Shown here: piece by piece, positions 19,290-30,206 of the stretch | Numbering within the stretch: the first letter of the stretch is position 1 | Layout of the letters: every line of letters starts with the position of its first letter | DNA from: Polynucleobacter sphagniphilus | GTDB taxonomy: Bacteria; Pseudomonadota; Gammaproteobacteria; Burkholderiales; Burkholderiaceae | Assembly: GCF_001953355.1 (NCBI RefSeq) | Contig: NZ_MPIY01000003.1 | Span: 406,131-470,130 of the forward strand | Reading direction: 5' to 3' | Length of the DNA stretch: 64,000 nt | Position numbers and translations under genes: made by a program | The notes under the pieces: generated by a model | What the model was told of the DNA's origin: nothing | What the model saw: the letters and a program-made list of their open reading frames with translations, nothing else | Databases searched by the model: none

Positions 19290-20479
19290 GTAGTCAGTTT
19301 CAAAAGTTCGCGCAAGATGCCACACATCTGACGGATTTCATCATCAGATACATTGAGGGCTGGCATAAAGCGCAATAGATTGGGTCTAGGAGAGTTAATC
19401 AGAAGACCCTCCGGTGCGCGATCACGCGCTAGTTCCACTAATTTTCCGCCGATATCTTTTCCTAAAATCAGGGCGCGCAATAAACCCTCACCACGTTCAC
19501 CGCCCAGATTAAATTCATGAGAAAGTGCCAGTAGTTCTGAGCGCAGAAGTTCGCCTTTTGCTTTAACTGAATCCAAGAAGCCAGGTGCCAGCAACTGTTC
19601 AATTACGCTGATGCCAACCGCAGTCATGAGTGGGTTGCCGTTATAGGTGCCACCTTGGTCACCCGGTACAAAACAAGCCACTGCATCGGTAGCTAACAAG
19701 GCGGCCAAAGGAACGCCACCACCAATACCTTTCCCCAAAGTCATGATGTCAGGCTCGATACCATAGTGCTGATAAGCAAACAAAGTACCTGTGCGGCCAC
19801 AGCCAGCTTGCACTTCATCCACTATGAGGAGAATGCTGTTCTCTTTAGTAAATTGGCGCAGGTCTTTCATAAAAGTGGCATCAGCAGGAATGACGCCGCC
19901 TTCGCCTTGAACGGGCTCAAGCATCACCGCTACGGTTTTATCTGTCACCAGTTTTTTAACGGAATCTAAATCGTTGAGCTCTGCTTTCGGAAATCCAGGC
20001 ACTTGTGGTGCATATAAGGTATCCCAACCTGGTTTACCAGAGGCGCTCATGGTGGCTAATGTGCGTCCATGAAAGCTATGGTCAAAGGTAATGATTTCAA
20101 AGGCGCCTGGCTTATTGAGTTGCCCCCATTTGCGGGCTAATTTAATGGCACCCTCATTGGCTTCAGCACCGCTGTTTGCAAAAAATACTTTGTTAAAGCA
20201 GCTATTTGCCGTCAATAGATTGGATAAGCCAATCATTGGCTCGTTATAAAAAGCTGGACTGGGGTTGATGAGTTTTTTTGCTTGCGCATTGAGCGCCTCA
20301 ATCATGCCGGGGTTGCCATGACCCAAACAGTTGACAGCCCATCCTTGCAAAAAATCTAAATAGCGTTTGCCATTGTTATCGACTAGCCATGAGCCCTTAC
20401 CCTCCACCATGATGACTTCTGGTCTAGGGGTAATGAACATGACGGAATGCGCATCAACAGTCTGGGCAGGATTATTCAT
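19286..20479 (-). CDS. argD: Acetylornithine aminotransferase family protein
   Basis: This is a class III PLP aminotransferase of 397 aa. It has the cofactor-binding [13 protein letters not shown] segment, the Asp of [15 protein letters not shown] and the PLP lysine in [12 protein letters not shown]. In arginine synthesis it would convert N-acetylglutamate semialdehyde to N-acetylornithine, feeding argF. Closely related class III enzymes act on other omega-amino donors, so the substrate rests on family resemblance and the presence of argF and argG nearby. No partner gene is next to it. Confidence 0.88.
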   Translation of the reverse strand: MNNPAQTVDAHSVMFITPRPEVIMVEGKGSWLVDNNGKRYLDFLQGWAVNCLGHGNPGMIEALNAQAKKLINPSPAFYNEPMIGLSNLLTANSCFNKVFFANSGAEANEGAIKLARKWGQLNKPGAFEIITFDHSFHGRTLATMSASGKPGWDTLYAPQVPGFPKAELNDLDSVKKLVTDKTVAVMLEPVQGEGGVIPADATFMKDLRQFTKENSILLIVDEVQAGCGRTGTLFAYQHYGIEPDIMTLGKGIGGGVPLAALLATDAVACFVPGDQGGTYNGNPLMTAVGISVIEQLLAPGFLDSVKAKGELLRSELLALSHEFNLGGERGEGLLRALILGKDIGGKLVELARDRAPEGLLINSPRPNLLRFMPALNVSDDEIRQMCGILRELLKLTT

Positions 20480-20558
20480 TTGGATAGGTGATTGGTTGGG
20501 GTGGCAAATTGGAATCTATTATCGCGCTTTGAATCAAAAATGGTGGGGCTCCTGGCCA

Positions 20559-21596
20559 TCAGCTCGCTAGATCAGCAGCGCTGGTAAAGGAATCTGCAAA
20601 GAATTCTTCCTCAGGTAGATGACATTGAGATGAAAAGTCAGTCCGCGCCGAATTGACCATGATGGGGGCACCACAGGCGTAAACCTGAAAGTCTTTCATA
20701 TCTGGATGGTCTTGCATGACGGCTTGATGAACAAAGCCAGTGCGGCCTTGCCACTGATCTTCTGGCTGGGCATCCGATATAACGGGGATATATTTAAAGT
20801 TGGCAATCTCTTTTTCCCATGAGGCGCACAGTTCAGGCAAGTAAAGGTCGCCTGGACGACGACCGCCCCAATAGAGATAAACGGGCCGCGCTATTTTCTT
20901 AAGCTGCATTTGCTCGATGATCGATTTAATGGGGGCAAAGCCTGTGCCTGCAGCAACAAAAATAATGGGTTTTTTAGAATCTTCTCTTAAAAAGAAGCTA
21001 CCCAAAGGACCTTCAAAGCGCAAAATATCTTTTTCTTTGAGGGCTGGATCTTTCACCCCAAATACAAAATCAGTAAAAAGACCGCCAGGCAAATGGCGAA
21101 TATGTAACTCAAGTGGCCCTTCTTGCTCTGGGGCATTGGCTATCGAATAGGCACGACGTTGACCATCTTTCAGTAAAAATTCTAAATATTGACCAGCTAA
21201 AAACTGAAAGCGTTCAGCCGCCGGTAGTTGCAATTTCAAGATGGCTACATCGGCGCTGGGCTTGGTGATGGTGTTGACCCGGCATGGAATTTTCCGAATG
21301 GCAATATCACCGCTTCCTTGGACTTCACGAGCCTCAATCAGTAAGTCAGACTGTGGGTGTGCGCAGCAAAACAAAATCGATCCCGCAGTTTCTTCAGCCC
21401 GGCTCAGCGCACCTTCACTATGTTGACCATGGCTGAGCTGACCTTCTAATACCTTACCTTTGCATGAACCGCAGGCACCATTCTTGCAACCATAAGGCAA
21501 GTTAATGCCCTGTCTTAGGGCCGCCTCAAGGATGCTTTCTTCTGAATCAACTGTAAATTGCTTACCGCTCGTTTTGAGCGTGACTTGATACGACAC
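20559..21596 (-). CDS. 2Fe-2S ferredoxin / FAD-NAD(P)H oxidoreductase
   Basis: This electron-transfer flavoprotein has an N-terminal plant-type ferredoxin domain with cluster cysteines at 37, 42, 45 (CKNGACGSC) and about 75, an FAD domain with RAYSIANAP, and an NAD-binding domain with FVAAGTGFAPIKS. It resembles the reductase group annotated as CDP-6-deoxy-delta-3,4-glucoseen reductase-like; the real substrate is unknown. I take the GTG at 21596 because AAAGGA lies 6 bases before it; ATG 21602 and TTG 21611 are alternatives. It is divergent from the SDR gene by 27 bp. Confidence 0.88.
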   Translation of the reverse strand: MSYQVTLKTSGKQFTVDSEESILEAALRQGINLPYGCKNGACGSCKGKVLEGQLSHGQHSEGALSRAEETAGSILFCCAHPQSDLLIEAREVQGSGDIAIRKIPCRVNTITKPSADVAILKLQLPAAERFQFLAGQYLEFLLKDGQRRAYSIANAPEQEGPLELHIRHLPGGLFTDFVFGVKDPALKEKDILRFEGPLGSFFLREDSKKPIIFVAAGTGFAPIKSIIEQMQLKKIARPVYLYWGGRRPGDLYLPELCASWEKEIANFKYIPVISDAQPEDQWQGRTGFVHQAVMQDHPDMKDFQVYACGAPIMVNSARTDFSSQCHLPEEEFFADSFTSAADLAS

Positions 21597-21623
21597 TCTC
21601 ATTCCTTTCAATAAATCGTTACG

Positions 21624-22538
21624 ATGTCACTTATGAAATCGTTTGGTAAACCCCGAATCCTGATTATTGGCTGCGGAGACATTGGTCTGCGCGTTGCCAA
21701 ACAGCTATCGAAGCACTATCGTGTTTTTGCCTTAACTTCTCAGAAAAGTCGCTTTAGCGAGTTAATACAGTCGGGCGCCCTACCTATTTTGGGAAATTTA
21801 GATCAGCCAGAAAGTTTATGGCGGTTAAGCGATTTAGCTCAAACGATCATTCATTTGGCACCTCCCCAAAGTGTTGGTGTCCGCGACAACCGAACCCGCA
21901 ACCTCCTCCGAATTTTAGCCCAAGGGTCAAATACTGTCCGCCGCCTCATTTATGTCAGCACCACAGGGGTATACGGTGACCACCAAGGGGCTCAGGTAAG
22001 TGAAGTGACCCCGGTTAATCCGCAAAGCGAGCGAGCCAAGCGCAGAGTGGATGCTGAGCGCACACTTCGTTTATGGGGGCCAGCCCATGGTGTAGGGGTA
22101 ACTATTTTGCGGGTGCCGGGTATTTATGCCGCCGATCGTTTGCCGCTTGAGCGCTTGCATGCCAAAACTCCAGCATTACTTCCACATGAAGATGCATACT
22201 CCAATCATATACATAGCGATGATCTGGCGAATTTAGTGTGCGCAGCGGTTTATCACGGTAAACCACAAAGAGTCATTAACGCCTGTGATGGCGGCCAAAC
22301 AAAGATGGGTGATTACTTTGATCAGGTAGCCGATGCGTTTGCATTAGAGCGACCACCACGCTTGCCTGCTGAGCAGTTGCAAAAAATAGTTAGCCCCATG
22401 CTATGGTCTTTTATGCGTGAATCTCGGCGTGTAACAAATACACGCTTAGCAGAATTAAAAACACCGCTGCGCTATCCGAGCGTTGCTGCATTCTTAAAAA
22501 CTATTTCCAAGAATCCTTCAGGCCAACAGTCCGATTAA
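21624..22538 (+). CDS. Atypical SDR / NAD-dependent epimerase-like protein (YeeZ-like)
   Basis: This 304-aa protein has a Rossmann start with RILIIGCGDIGLRVA (the glycine motif GxGxxG) and a mid-region STTGVYGD segment like the extended or atypical SDR superfamily. A canonical YxxxK catalytic pair is not evident, which fits the atypical group. Its substrate is unknown. The last 38 bp overlap the 3' end of the convergent glnS. Confidence 0.8.
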   Translation: MSLMKSFGKPRILIIGCGDIGLRVAKQLSKHYRVFALTSQKSRFSELIQSGALPILGNLDQPESLWRLSDLAQTIIHLAPPQSVGVRDNRTRNLLRILAQGSNTVRRLIYVSTTGVYGDHQGAQVSEVTPVNPQSERAKRRVDAERTLRLWGPAHGVGVTILRVPGIYAADRLPLERLHAKTPALLPHEDAYSNHIHSDDLANLVCAAVYHGKPQRVINACDGGQTKMGDYFDQVADAFALERPPRLPAEQLQKIVSPMLWSFMRESRRVTNTRLAELKTPLRYPSVAAFLKTISKNPSGQQSD

Positions 22539-24273
22539 AGACGGGTTTGCCTGCTTGTGAATCGATTCGATCGGCAACAAAATAGCCATGACGTTCAAAC
22601 TGAAAACGCTCTTCCGGTTTGGCATCTTTCATACAGGGTTCTAAGTAAGCGGTAATGGTTTCTTTGGAGTTTGGATTGATTGCTTCTAGGAAGTTTTTAT
22701 CCCCACTGTCTGGGTGGGGGTCGCTAAATAAGTGGTCATAGAGACGCACTTCAGCTGGAATCGCCTCGGCTGCGCTAACCCAGTGAATGTTCCCTTTTAC
22801 TTTGTAATTATTGGATCCGGGCGTCCCACTTTTACTATCTGGAAAATGAGTTGCGTTCACCTGGATGACATTGCCATCTGCATCTACTTCAAACCCAGTG
22901 CATTCAATCACAAATCCATGACGCAAGCGAACGCGTCCACCAGCCTGATCGCCAATGGGTGGATAAAGTCTGAAGAAGCCCTTAGTGGGCTCTTTCATAA
23001 AGTCATCTGCCTCGATCCAAAGCTCGCGCGTGAAATTAAATTCACGATGACCCCACTCTGGATGATGGGGGTGGCGTGGTGCTGAGCAAGACTCACTTAC
23101 GTTGGCATCCAAGTTTTGGATGACTAGCTTGAGTGGTTTTAAGACAGCTGTGGCACGAGGTGCTCTGGCTTCTAAGTCATCGCGTAAAGCCTGGTCTAGC
23201 GTACTCATATCAATCCAGCTATCCGCTTTTGAAACGCCAATGCGTTCGCAGAAAAGGCGAATGCTCTCAGGCGTATAACCCCTACGACGTATCCCCACAA
23301 TCGTTGGCATACGTGGATCATCCCAACCTTCAACATGGTTTTCTTCTACCAATTGCAATAACTTGCGCTTACTGGTGATGGTGTAGGTGAGATTGAGGCG
23401 AGCAAACTCATACTGATGCGGTAGGGGGTCTTTAAAGACCCCCACTTCTTTGAGTGCATTGAGTACCCAGTCATACAAAGGGCGGTTGTTCTCAAACTCC
23501 AGAGTGCAAATGGAATGAGAAACATTTTCTAATGCATCAGAAATGCAATGTGTGTAGTCGTATAAAGGGTAGATGCACCACTTGCTGCCAGTGCGATGGT
23601 GATCGGTATGGCGAATACGGTACACCACTGGATCGCGCATCACAATGTTTGGATGCGCCATATCAATTTTTAAGCGCAGGACATGTTCGCCGTCTTTGAA
23701 TTTGCCATCACGCATCTGACGAAAGAGCTGCAGGTTATCTGCTGGACTACGCTCACGATACGGACTATTTTTACCAGGTTGACCAAAGTTACCCCGATTC
23801 GCATGAATGTCATCAGCGCTTTGGCTATCCACGTAGGCCTTGCCATTTTGAATCAAAATTTCTGCAAATTCATACAATCGATCAAAGTAATCACTGGCGT
23901 GATAAAGGTGAGTGCCCCAGTCAAAGCCTAGCCATTTCACCGCATCCAAAATGCTATCGGCGTACTCCACATCCTCTTTAACAGGGTTGGTATCATCCAG
24001 GCGCATATTGCAACGCGCACCACCAGCTTGCGTGTTGTAGTCCTTGGCTAAGCCAAAGTTCAGGCAAATACTTTTCGCATGACCAATATGTAAATAGCCA
24101 TTGGGCTCAGGTGGAAAACGCGTAATGATTGAAGGTATTGCTTGACCAGCGCTATTGCTGCGATGCTGATAGGCGCCACTAGTCAAATCATGATCGATGA
24201 TTTGGCGTAAAAAATTAGAGGGCTCTGCAAGAGCAGGGGAGGCTGGTTTGGAGGGCTTGCTATCTTGGGACAT
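22501..24273 (-). CDS. glnS: Glutamine-tRNA ligase
   Basis: This class I synthetase charges tRNA-Gln. The PPEPNGYLHIGH signature is at residues 54-65. The KMSKS-equivalent loop is ITSKRK, and WDDPRMPT follows it. The C-terminal beta-barrel anticodon-binding domain is complete, and the protein is 590 aa. It overlaps the SDR gene by 38 bp at its 3' end, so the two transcripts are complementary there. Confidence 0.97.
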   Translation of the reverse strand: MSQDSKPSKPASPALAEPSNFLRQIIDHDLTSGAYQHRSNSAGQAIPSIITRFPPEPNGYLHIGHAKSICLNFGLAKDYNTQAGGARCNMRLDDTNPVKEDVEYADSILDAVKWLGFDWGTHLYHASDYFDRLYEFAEILIQNGKAYVDSQSADDIHANRGNFGQPGKNSPYRERSPADNLQLFRQMRDGKFKDGEHVLRLKIDMAHPNIVMRDPVVYRIRHTDHHRTGSKWCIYPLYDYTHCISDALENVSHSICTLEFENNRPLYDWVLNALKEVGVFKDPLPHQYEFARLNLTYTITSKRKLLQLVEENHVEGWDDPRMPTIVGIRRRGYTPESIRLFCERIGVSKADSWIDMSTLDQALRDDLEARAPRATAVLKPLKLVIQNLDANVSESCSAPRHPHHPEWGHREFNFTRELWIEADDFMKEPTKGFFRLYPPIGDQAGGRVRLRHGFVIECTGFEVDADGNVIQVNATHFPDSKSGTPGSNNYKVKGNIHWVSAAEAIPAEVRLYDHLFSDPHPDSGDKNFLEAINPNSKETITAYLEPCMKDAKPEERFQFERHGYFVADRIDSQAGKPVFNRTVGLKDSWK

Positions 24274-24332
24274 ATTCCCATTGTAGAGAAAAGTGCGCTC
24301 CCAAGATCAAGGCGCAAAGGGTATAAGCACCC

Positions 24333-25835
24333 TTATTCCTCTACAAAGGCTTCTTCACGGGTTTTTTTGACTGCCGGCAAGGTAACTGCAACCACCAGGA
24401 GGGCTGCCGCGATCAGCAAGCCCAGGGAGAGTGGGCGTGTTACAAAAGTACTTAAGTCCCCGCGAGACAAAAGGAGGGCGCGTAGGAAATGCTCCTCCAT
24501 CATCGGACCCAAAATAAATCCTAAAAGGAGGGGCGCGGGTTCGCAGCCTAATTTTGTAAAGAGATAACCTGCAATACCAAAGGCCGCGGTGATGTAAACA
24601 TCAAACACGGTGTTGTTGACGGTATAGACGCCGATACAGCAAAAAACCAGAATCGCGGGGTACATATAGCGATAGGGGATTTTCAATAATTGGACCCAGA
24701 CGCCAATTAAGGGGAGATTGAGAACAATCAACATCATGTTGCCAATCCACATGGAGGCAATTAAGCCCCAAAATAATGCCGGATTACTGGTCATTACCAT
24801 GGGTCCTGGCTGAATTTCGTGAATGGTCATGGCGCCCACCATCAAAGCCATCACAGCGTTTGGCGGGATACCGAGCGTCAGCAGTGGAATAAAGGAAGTT
24901 TGGGCGGCCGCGTTATTGGCAGACTCCGGGCCGGCGACGCCTTCAATGGCCCCCTTGCCAAACTCATGACTATATTTAGAAGTCTTTTTTTCAACTGAGT
25001 AGGCTCCAAAAGACGCTAGAGCAGCCCCGCCACCAGGCAAAATTCCCAAGATGGACCCAATCACGGTGCCACGCAAGATCGCAGGGACCATGCGCTTGAC
25101 ATCTGTTTTGGTGGGAATCATGGTGCTCATCTTGTTCAAAAAGCCCTCGTCTTGCCCTTTCTTTTCAAGGTTGGTCATGATTTCGGCAAAACCAAAGACG
25201 CCCATGGCTACCGCAACAAAACCAATCCCGTCATTGAGTTCTGGCAAATCAAAGGCGTAACGAGAAACCCCTGAATTCACATCAGTGCCTATGAGGCCAA
25301 GTAAGAGGCCAAGGACAATCATCCCAATGGCTTTAATTAGGGAGCCAGAAGCTAACACGACTGCCCCAATCAATCCGAGAACCATGAGAGAAAAATATTC
25401 TGCAGAACCAAACTGAAATGCCATTTGAGATAAGGGTTTTGCAAAAGCAGCCAATACTAGGGTTGCCACACAACCTGCAAAGAATGAGCCCATCCCTGCC
25501 GTAAAGAGGGCCACCCCTGCACGGCCATTACGCGCCATTTGGTAGCCATCAATCGCTGTCACAACCGAGGAGGTTTCCCCTGGAATATTGAGCAATATCG
25601 CAGTAGTGGAGCCACCATACTGTGAGCCGTAATAAATCCCAGCCAACATAATGAGCGCCGCGGTGGGGGGCAGCGCATAGGTTGCTGGCAGTAGCATTGC
25701 AATCGTGGCAATCGGCCCCAGTCCTGGCAGAACACCAATTAATGTGCCCAATATGCATCCCAGAAAGCAGTAAAACATATTCTGGAGAGTGAAGGCGGTA
25801 TCAAAACCAAGTGCTAGATTGCTAAATAAATCCAT
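24333..25835 (-). CDS. tctA: Tripartite tricarboxylate transporter large membrane subunit TctA
   Basis: This 500-aa integral membrane protein has about a dozen hydrophobic segments. It carries the family-typical loop [17 protein letters not shown] near residue 38 and [14 protein letters not shown] near 75; a related [14 protein letters not shown] loop occurs in the second half, as expected for this internally duplicated family. It pairs with the tctB gene 24 bp upstream. The periplasmic binding protein TctC, which sets substrate, is not encoded nearby, so the substrate is unknown. Confidence 0.93.
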   Translation of the reverse strand: MDLFSNLALGFDTAFTLQNMFYCFLGCILGTLIGVLPGLGPIATIAMLLPATYALPPTAALIMLAGIYYGSQYGGSTTAILLNIPGETSSVVTAIDGYQMARNGRAGVALFTAGMGSFFAGCVATLVLAAFAKPLSQMAFQFGSAEYFSLMVLGLIGAVVLASGSLIKAIGMIVLGLLLGLIGTDVNSGVSRYAFDLPELNDGIGFVAVAMGVFGFAEIMTNLEKKGQDEGFLNKMSTMIPTKTDVKRMVPAILRGTVIGSILGILPGGGAALASFGAYSVEKKTSKYSHEFGKGAIEGVAGPESANNAAAQTSFIPLLTLGIPPNAVMALMVGAMTIHEIQPGPMVMTSNPALFWGLIASMWIGNMMLIVLNLPLIGVWVQLLKIPYRYMYPAILVFCCIGVYTVNNTVFDVYITAAFGIAGYLFTKLGCEPAPLLLGFILGPMMEEHFLRALLLSRGDLSTFVTRPLSLGLLIAAALLVVAVTLPAVKKTREEAFVEE

Positions 25836-25859
25836 TTTTTTAATATCTCTTTTTGGGCT

Positions 25860-26318
25860 TTACTGCAAAAAGTAAGGCAACAATGGGAATTGCAATTTGA
25901 GGCCAAAAACGAAGATGAGGTAGGAGCCCAATGCAAGCACGAGCGCGTTGATCAAGGTTCCCTTCCAGCCGAATTCATGACTTGCCTTTGAAGATGTAAA
26001 TACCAACACCATAATGGCCAGTCCAAAGCCGAAGATGGGTAGCAATACCCCATATAGGACTACGGAGCCCGTAATGAGACCGATGATTTTCCAATCAAAA
26101 GGCGGAATTTTTTCAAGTGCTGTTTTGGCTTGAAGGGACTTCACTAAAACCACTAGCCCAAGGGCGGTTAAGAGCAGACCCAGCCAAAATGGAAAATACC
26201 AAGGACCCATTTTGGGTGCGCTATACATAGACTGTCGGGCGGCAATAAAGGTAAAAAAGAGGCCGGTGACCACGTACATTAGGCCAGCCCCAAAGTCCTT
26301 CTGATTGCGGATTTCCAC
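25860..26318 (-). CDS. tctB: Tripartite tricarboxylate transporter small membrane subunit TctB
   Basis: This protein of about 152 aa has four hydrophobic segments, as in TctB proteins. I take a GTG start at 26318 ([12 protein letters not shown]) because AAAGGAG lies 6 bases upstream; the frame is open to 26402, but the extra segment lacks a ribosome binding site. It is read into tctA. It is divergent from alaS, with about 100 bp between the start codons. Confidence 0.85.
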   Translation of the reverse strand: MEIRNQKDFGAGLMYVVTGLFFTFIAARQSMYSAPKMGPWYFPFWLGLLLTALGLVVLVKSLQAKTALEKIPPFDWKIIGLITGSVVLYGVLLPIFGFGLAIMVLVFTSSKASHEFGWKGTLINALVLALGSYLIFVFGLKLQFPLLPYFLQ

Positions 26319-26418
26319 TAAATACTCCTTTGTAGCCGTGATGAGGGATTGTAAGACAGCATGCCAGTGGGTTTTGGTGCGTTTGCCCTTGATGGGTGCC
26401 AATGCGATAATTATTCCT

Positions 26419-29043
26419 ATGAAAGTCTCTCAAATTCGCCAGGCATACCTGGATTTCTTCGCCGCAAAAGGCCACCAAATTGTTCCATCTAGCCCAGTTG
26501 TTCCTGGGGATGACCCAACCTTGCTATTTACCAACGCAGGCATGAATCAATTTAAGGACGTCTTTTTAGGCTTTGATAAGCGTCCTTACACCCGTGCCAC
26601 TACTGCACAAAAGTGTATTCGTGCTGGCGGTAAACATAACGATTTAGATAACGTTGGTTATACCGCGCGTCACCATACCTTTTTTGAGATGCTGGGTAAT
26701 TTCTCATTTGGAGATTACTTTAAGAAAGATGCGATTCAATTTGCATGGGATTTATTGACCCAGGTCTTTGAGTTGCCCAAGGATAAATTGTTGGTCACTG
26801 TGTATGCTGAAGATGATGAGGCCTACGCGATTTGGAAAGACCAAATTGGGGTTCCTGCCAATCGCATCATTCGTATTGGGGATAACAAAGGCGCGCGTTA
26901 TGCGTCTGATAACTTTTGGATGATGGGTGATACCGGCCCATGCGGTCCTTGCACCGAGATTTTTTATGATCATGGTGAGCATATTCCTGGCGGCCCTCCT
27001 GGCAGTCCTGATGAGGATGGTGATCGCTTCATTGAGATCTGGAATAACGTCTTCATGCAATTTAATCGTGATGAAGCCGGCAACATGCATCCATTACCGA
27101 AGCCAAGTGTAGATACGGGTATGGGTTTAGAGCGCATTGCAGCAGTCTTGCAGCACGTACATTCCAATTATGAAATTGATCTTTTCGTGAATTTATTAAA
27201 AGCAGCCAAAGATGTGGTGGATGCTGCTGGCGGTGAGAACTGCGATCCAGCGAGCCCGTCATTAAAGGTGATTGCAGATCATATTCGGGCCTGTAGTTTT
27301 ATCGTAGTTGATGGCGTTATTCCTGGTAATGCGGGCCGTGGCTACGTATTGCGGCGTATTACTCGTCGCGCTATTCGCCATGGCTATAAATTAGGTGCGC
27401 GTAAACCATTCTTCTATCAGTTGGTACCGGCTTTAGTGAAAGAAATGGGTGATGCATACCCCGAATTGCGTGCGGCGCAAGACAAGGTGGGCGAAGTCAT
27501 CAAGCAAGAAGAAGAGCGTTTCTTCCAAACGATTGCCAATGGGATGGAAATTTTGGAGGGCGCTTTATCTAATGGCTCAACTACCGTTGATGGTGAAACG
27601 GCCTTCCGTTTGCATGACACCTTTGGTTTCCCATTAGATTTAACGGCTGACGTTTGCCGTGAGCGTGGTGTTGCTGTGGATGCTGCTGGCTTTGAAGTGG
27701 CAATGCAGAAGCAGCGCGATCAAGCTAGGGCGGCAGGTAAGTTCAAGGTTGCACAGGGTCTCGAATACTCTGGCAAGCCTACCCAATTTCATGGGTATGA
27801 CACTCTTAAACATGATGGTGCAAAGGTTACTGCCCTGTATTTAGATGGTTCATCCGTTCAATCTATCAAAGCGGGGGATGCAGCCGTAGTGGTTTTGGAT
27901 CACACCCCTTTCTACGCTGAATCTGGTGGTCAAGTAGGTGACCGCGGCGAGTTACGTAATGAATCCATGCGTTTTGCAGTCGATGATACTTTTAAGATTC
28001 AAGCAGATGTGTTTGGTCATCAAGGTGAGCTTATCGAAGGTAATCTTCAAGTGGGTGACTCTTTAAATGCTCTGGTAGATGCTGAGCAGAGAACAGAGAC
28101 GATGCGCAATCACAGCGCTACGCATATTTTGCATAAAGCCTTGCGTGAAGTATTGGGTGATCATGTGCAGCAAAAAGGTTCTTTGGTTGATGCTAGCAAA
28201 ACCCGTTTTGACTTTACACACAATGCTCCGATTAGCGCTGCGCAAATTCGTCAAGTGGAAGATATTGTTAACCGTGAAGTGTTAGCGAATACTGCCACCT
28301 CAGGCAAAGTTATGTCTTTAGAGGATGCGCAAAAAACGGGCGCGATGATGTTGTTTGGCGAAAAGTACGGCGATGAAGTGCGTGTACTGGAGATCGGCAG
28401 CTCTAAAGAATTATGCGGTGGTACGCACGTCGCTCGTACGGGCGATATTGGTAGCTTGAAGATTGTTTCTGAAAGTGGTGTTGCTGCCGGTATTCGCCGG
28501 ATTGAGGCGGTTACTGGTAATACTGCCTTGCGCTTCTTGCAAGATTTGGAAGACAAAATCAATGACGCTGCGAGTGTTTTAAAAACACATCCCGCTGATT
28601 TGGTTAATCGCGTGACGCAGTTACAAGAGAGCTTGCGCCAAGCTGAGCGCGAGCTCGAGAAGGTGAATTCAAAACTAGCGGCCAGTCAAGGTGATGAATT
28701 AGCCACCCAGGCGGTAGATGTCAATGGCATGAAGGTCTTGGCTGCTCGCTTAGATGGAGCTGATGCTCAGGTTCTACGTGAAACCATGGATGCTCTCAAG
28801 GCGAAGTTGAAAACTGCCGCGATTGTGCTGGCATCTGTCCAAGGTGATAAGGTAAGTCTGATCGCCGGTGTTACTGCTGATTCCATTGCTAAAGTGAAGG
28901 CCGGCGACTTGGTCAATTTCGTAGCGCTGCAAGTTGGTGGTAAGGGCGGCGGCAAGCCTGAAATGGCGATGGCTGGAGGTAATAATCCAGCAGCATTAGC
29001 AGCAGCCTTGGCTGGTGTGCAAGCTTGGGTTGCCAGTAAATGA
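26419..29043 (+). CDS. alaS: Alanine-tRNA ligase
   Basis: This class II synthetase has its catalytic domain in the first 450 residues ([20 protein letters not shown]), an editing domain with [11 protein letters not shown] and CGGTHV zinc-site motifs, and a C-terminal C-Ala domain ending in a glycine-rich [13 protein letters not shown] segment. I take the ATG at 26419 ([19 protein letters not shown], 874 aa), the family-standard start. The stop overlaps the following tusA-like start in ATGA. Confidence 0.97.
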   Translation: MKVSQIRQAYLDFFAAKGHQIVPSSPVVPGDDPTLLFTNAGMNQFKDVFLGFDKRPYTRATTAQKCIRAGGKHNDLDNVGYTARHHTFFEMLGNFSFGDYFKKDAIQFAWDLLTQVFELPKDKLLVTVYAEDDEAYAIWKDQIGVPANRIIRIGDNKGARYASDNFWMMGDTGPCGPCTEIFYDHGEHIPGGPPGSPDEDGDRFIEIWNNVFMQFNRDEAGNMHPLPKPSVDTGMGLERIAAVLQHVHSNYEIDLFVNLLKAAKDVVDAAGGENCDPASPSLKVIADHIRACSFIVVDGVIPGNAGRGYVLRRITRRAIRHGYKLGARKPFFYQLVPALVKEMGDAYPELRAAQDKVGEVIKQEEERFFQTIANGMEILEGALSNGSTTVDGETAFRLHDTFGFPLDLTADVCRERGVAVDAAGFEVAMQKQRDQARAAGKFKVAQGLEYSGKPTQFHGYDTLKHDGAKVTALYLDGSSVQSIKAGDAAVVVLDHTPFYAESGGQVGDRGELRNESMRFAVDDTFKIQADVFGHQGELIEGNLQVGDSLNALVDAEQRTETMRNHSATHILHKALREVLGDHVQQKGSLVDASKTRFDFTHNAPISAAQIRQVEDIVNREVLANTATSGKVMSLEDAQKTGAMMLFGEKYGDEVRVLEIGSSKELCGGTHVARTGDIGSLKIVSESGVAAGIRRIEAVTGNTALRFLQDLEDKINDAASVLKTHPADLVNRVTQLQESLRQAERELEKVNSKLAASQGDELATQAVDVNGMKVLAARLDGADAQVLRETMDALKAKLKTAAIVLASVQGDKVSLIAGVTADSIAKVKAGDLVNFVALQVGGKGGGKPEMAMAGGNNPAALAAALAGVQAWVASK

Positions 29044-29279
29044 GCGAGCCGATTATATTTAATGCAGAGGTAGATGCCATTGGCATGAATTGCCCACTAC
29101 CAATTTTGCGCACTAAGAAGGCCCTGGCAACCATGCAAACAGGGGAGGTATTAAAGGTCAAGGCAACGGATGCTGGTGCTGCTCATGACTTTCCTGCTTT
29201 TGCAAAGCAAACCGGTAATGAGTTACTAGCTACTACTCAAGAGGGGAATGTGCTTATCTTCTTTTTAAAGAGAAGGTAA
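29040..29279 (+). CDS. TusA-family sulfurtransferase
   Basis: This 79-aa protein has the TusA fold signature [15 protein letters not shown] with the sulfur-carrying Cys18 in CPLP. Family members relay persulfide sulfur, for example to tRNA thiolation or molybdenum cofactor synthesis; which role applies here is not shown. It is translationally coupled to alaS by a 4-bp overlap. Confidence 0.9.
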   Translation: MSEPIIFNAEVDAIGMNCPLPILRTKKALATMQTGEVLKVKATDAGAAHDFPAFAKQTGNELLATTQEGNVLIFFLKRR

Positions 29280-29300
29280 GCTGCAAACCAAACAATGGGA

Positions 29301-30185
29301 TTAGCCTAAATGGCGATCCTTGAGGTACTGGGCGAAACCAGCTCCGACCTCAGGATGGCGCAAAGCAAATTCCACTGAGGCTTTGAGGTAACCTAACTTA
29401 CTGCCGCAATCGTAGCGCACTCCTTCATACTCATAGCCAAATACAGGCTCTTCTTTGAGGAGAGAGGCGATTGCGTCGGTGAGTTGAATTTCACCACCGG
29501 CACCAGGCTTTAAATTACGAATATGATCGAAGATGTTTGATGAGAGAACATATCGGCCAACTACCGCCAAATCAGATGGCGCATCTTGAGGCTGGGGCTT
29601 TTCTACAATTCCATCTAAGCGGTAAATGCCTTTAGAAACCTCGGCACCGGAAATAATTCCGTATGAGCTACTTCTTGCAGGGTCAATTTTTTCAACAGCC
29701 AATACAGAGCCCTGCTCTCTCTCGTGAACGTCGAGCATTTGTTTGAGGACGGGCGGCTGACCATCCAATAAGTCATCAGCCAAAATAATGGCGAATGGCT
29801 CATCACGAACTAGTTTTTCTGCGCACAAGACTGCATGACCCAAGCCAAGAGCCTCGGGCTGGCGAACGTATACACAATCCACATGACTTGGTTTGACGCT
29901 ACGCAGAATCTCTAGAAGGGCATGTTTGTTTTTAGCTTCAAGTTCTGCTTCAAGCTCATAAGCTTTATCAAAGTGATCCTCAATCGCGCGTTTACTTCGG
30001 CCGGTAACAAAAATCATTTGAGTAATACCGGCTGCAATAGCTTCTTCTACAGCATATTGAATCAATGGCTTATCCACTACATTGAGCATCTCCTTAGGGC
30101 TAGCTTTAGTAGCAGGTAAAAATCGAGTACCTAATCCCGCTACTGGGAAAACCGCTTTAGTAACTGCTTTGGTAGTAGTAGCCAT
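29301..30185 (-). CDS. galU: UTP-glucose-1-phosphate uridylyltransferase
   Basis: This enzyme makes UDP-glucose, a precursor for cell envelope polysaccharides. The nucleotide-binding signature [15 protein letters not shown] occurs near residue 14, followed by [17 protein letters not shown] take the ATG at 30185 (294 aa); five extra codons upstream are open but unlikely. It lies 21 bp after the valS stop, so it may be cotranscribed with valS. Confidence 0.95.
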   Translation of the reverse strand: MATTTKAVTKAVFPVAGLGTRFLPATKASPKEMLNVVDKPLIQYAVEEAIAAGITQMIFVTGRSKRAIEDHFDKAYELEAELEAKNKHALLEILRSVKPSHVDCVYVRQPEALGLGHAVLCAEKLVRDEPFAIILADDLLDGQPPVLKQMLDVHEREQGSVLAVEKIDPARSSSYGIISGAEVSKGIYRLDGIVEKPQPQDAPSDLAVVGRYVLSSNIFDHIRNLKPGAGGEIQLTDAIASLLKEEPVFGYEYEGVRYDCGSKLGYLKASVEFALRHPEVGAGFAQYLKDRHLG

Positions 30186-30206
30186 CTTCAATCCGATCAA
30201 TATTTT

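Noticed and set aside
23340..23390. GlnRS loop ITSKRK instead of the textbook MSKRK
   Set aside because: As far as I recall this is normal for betaproteobacterial GlnRS, so it is not an anomaly.
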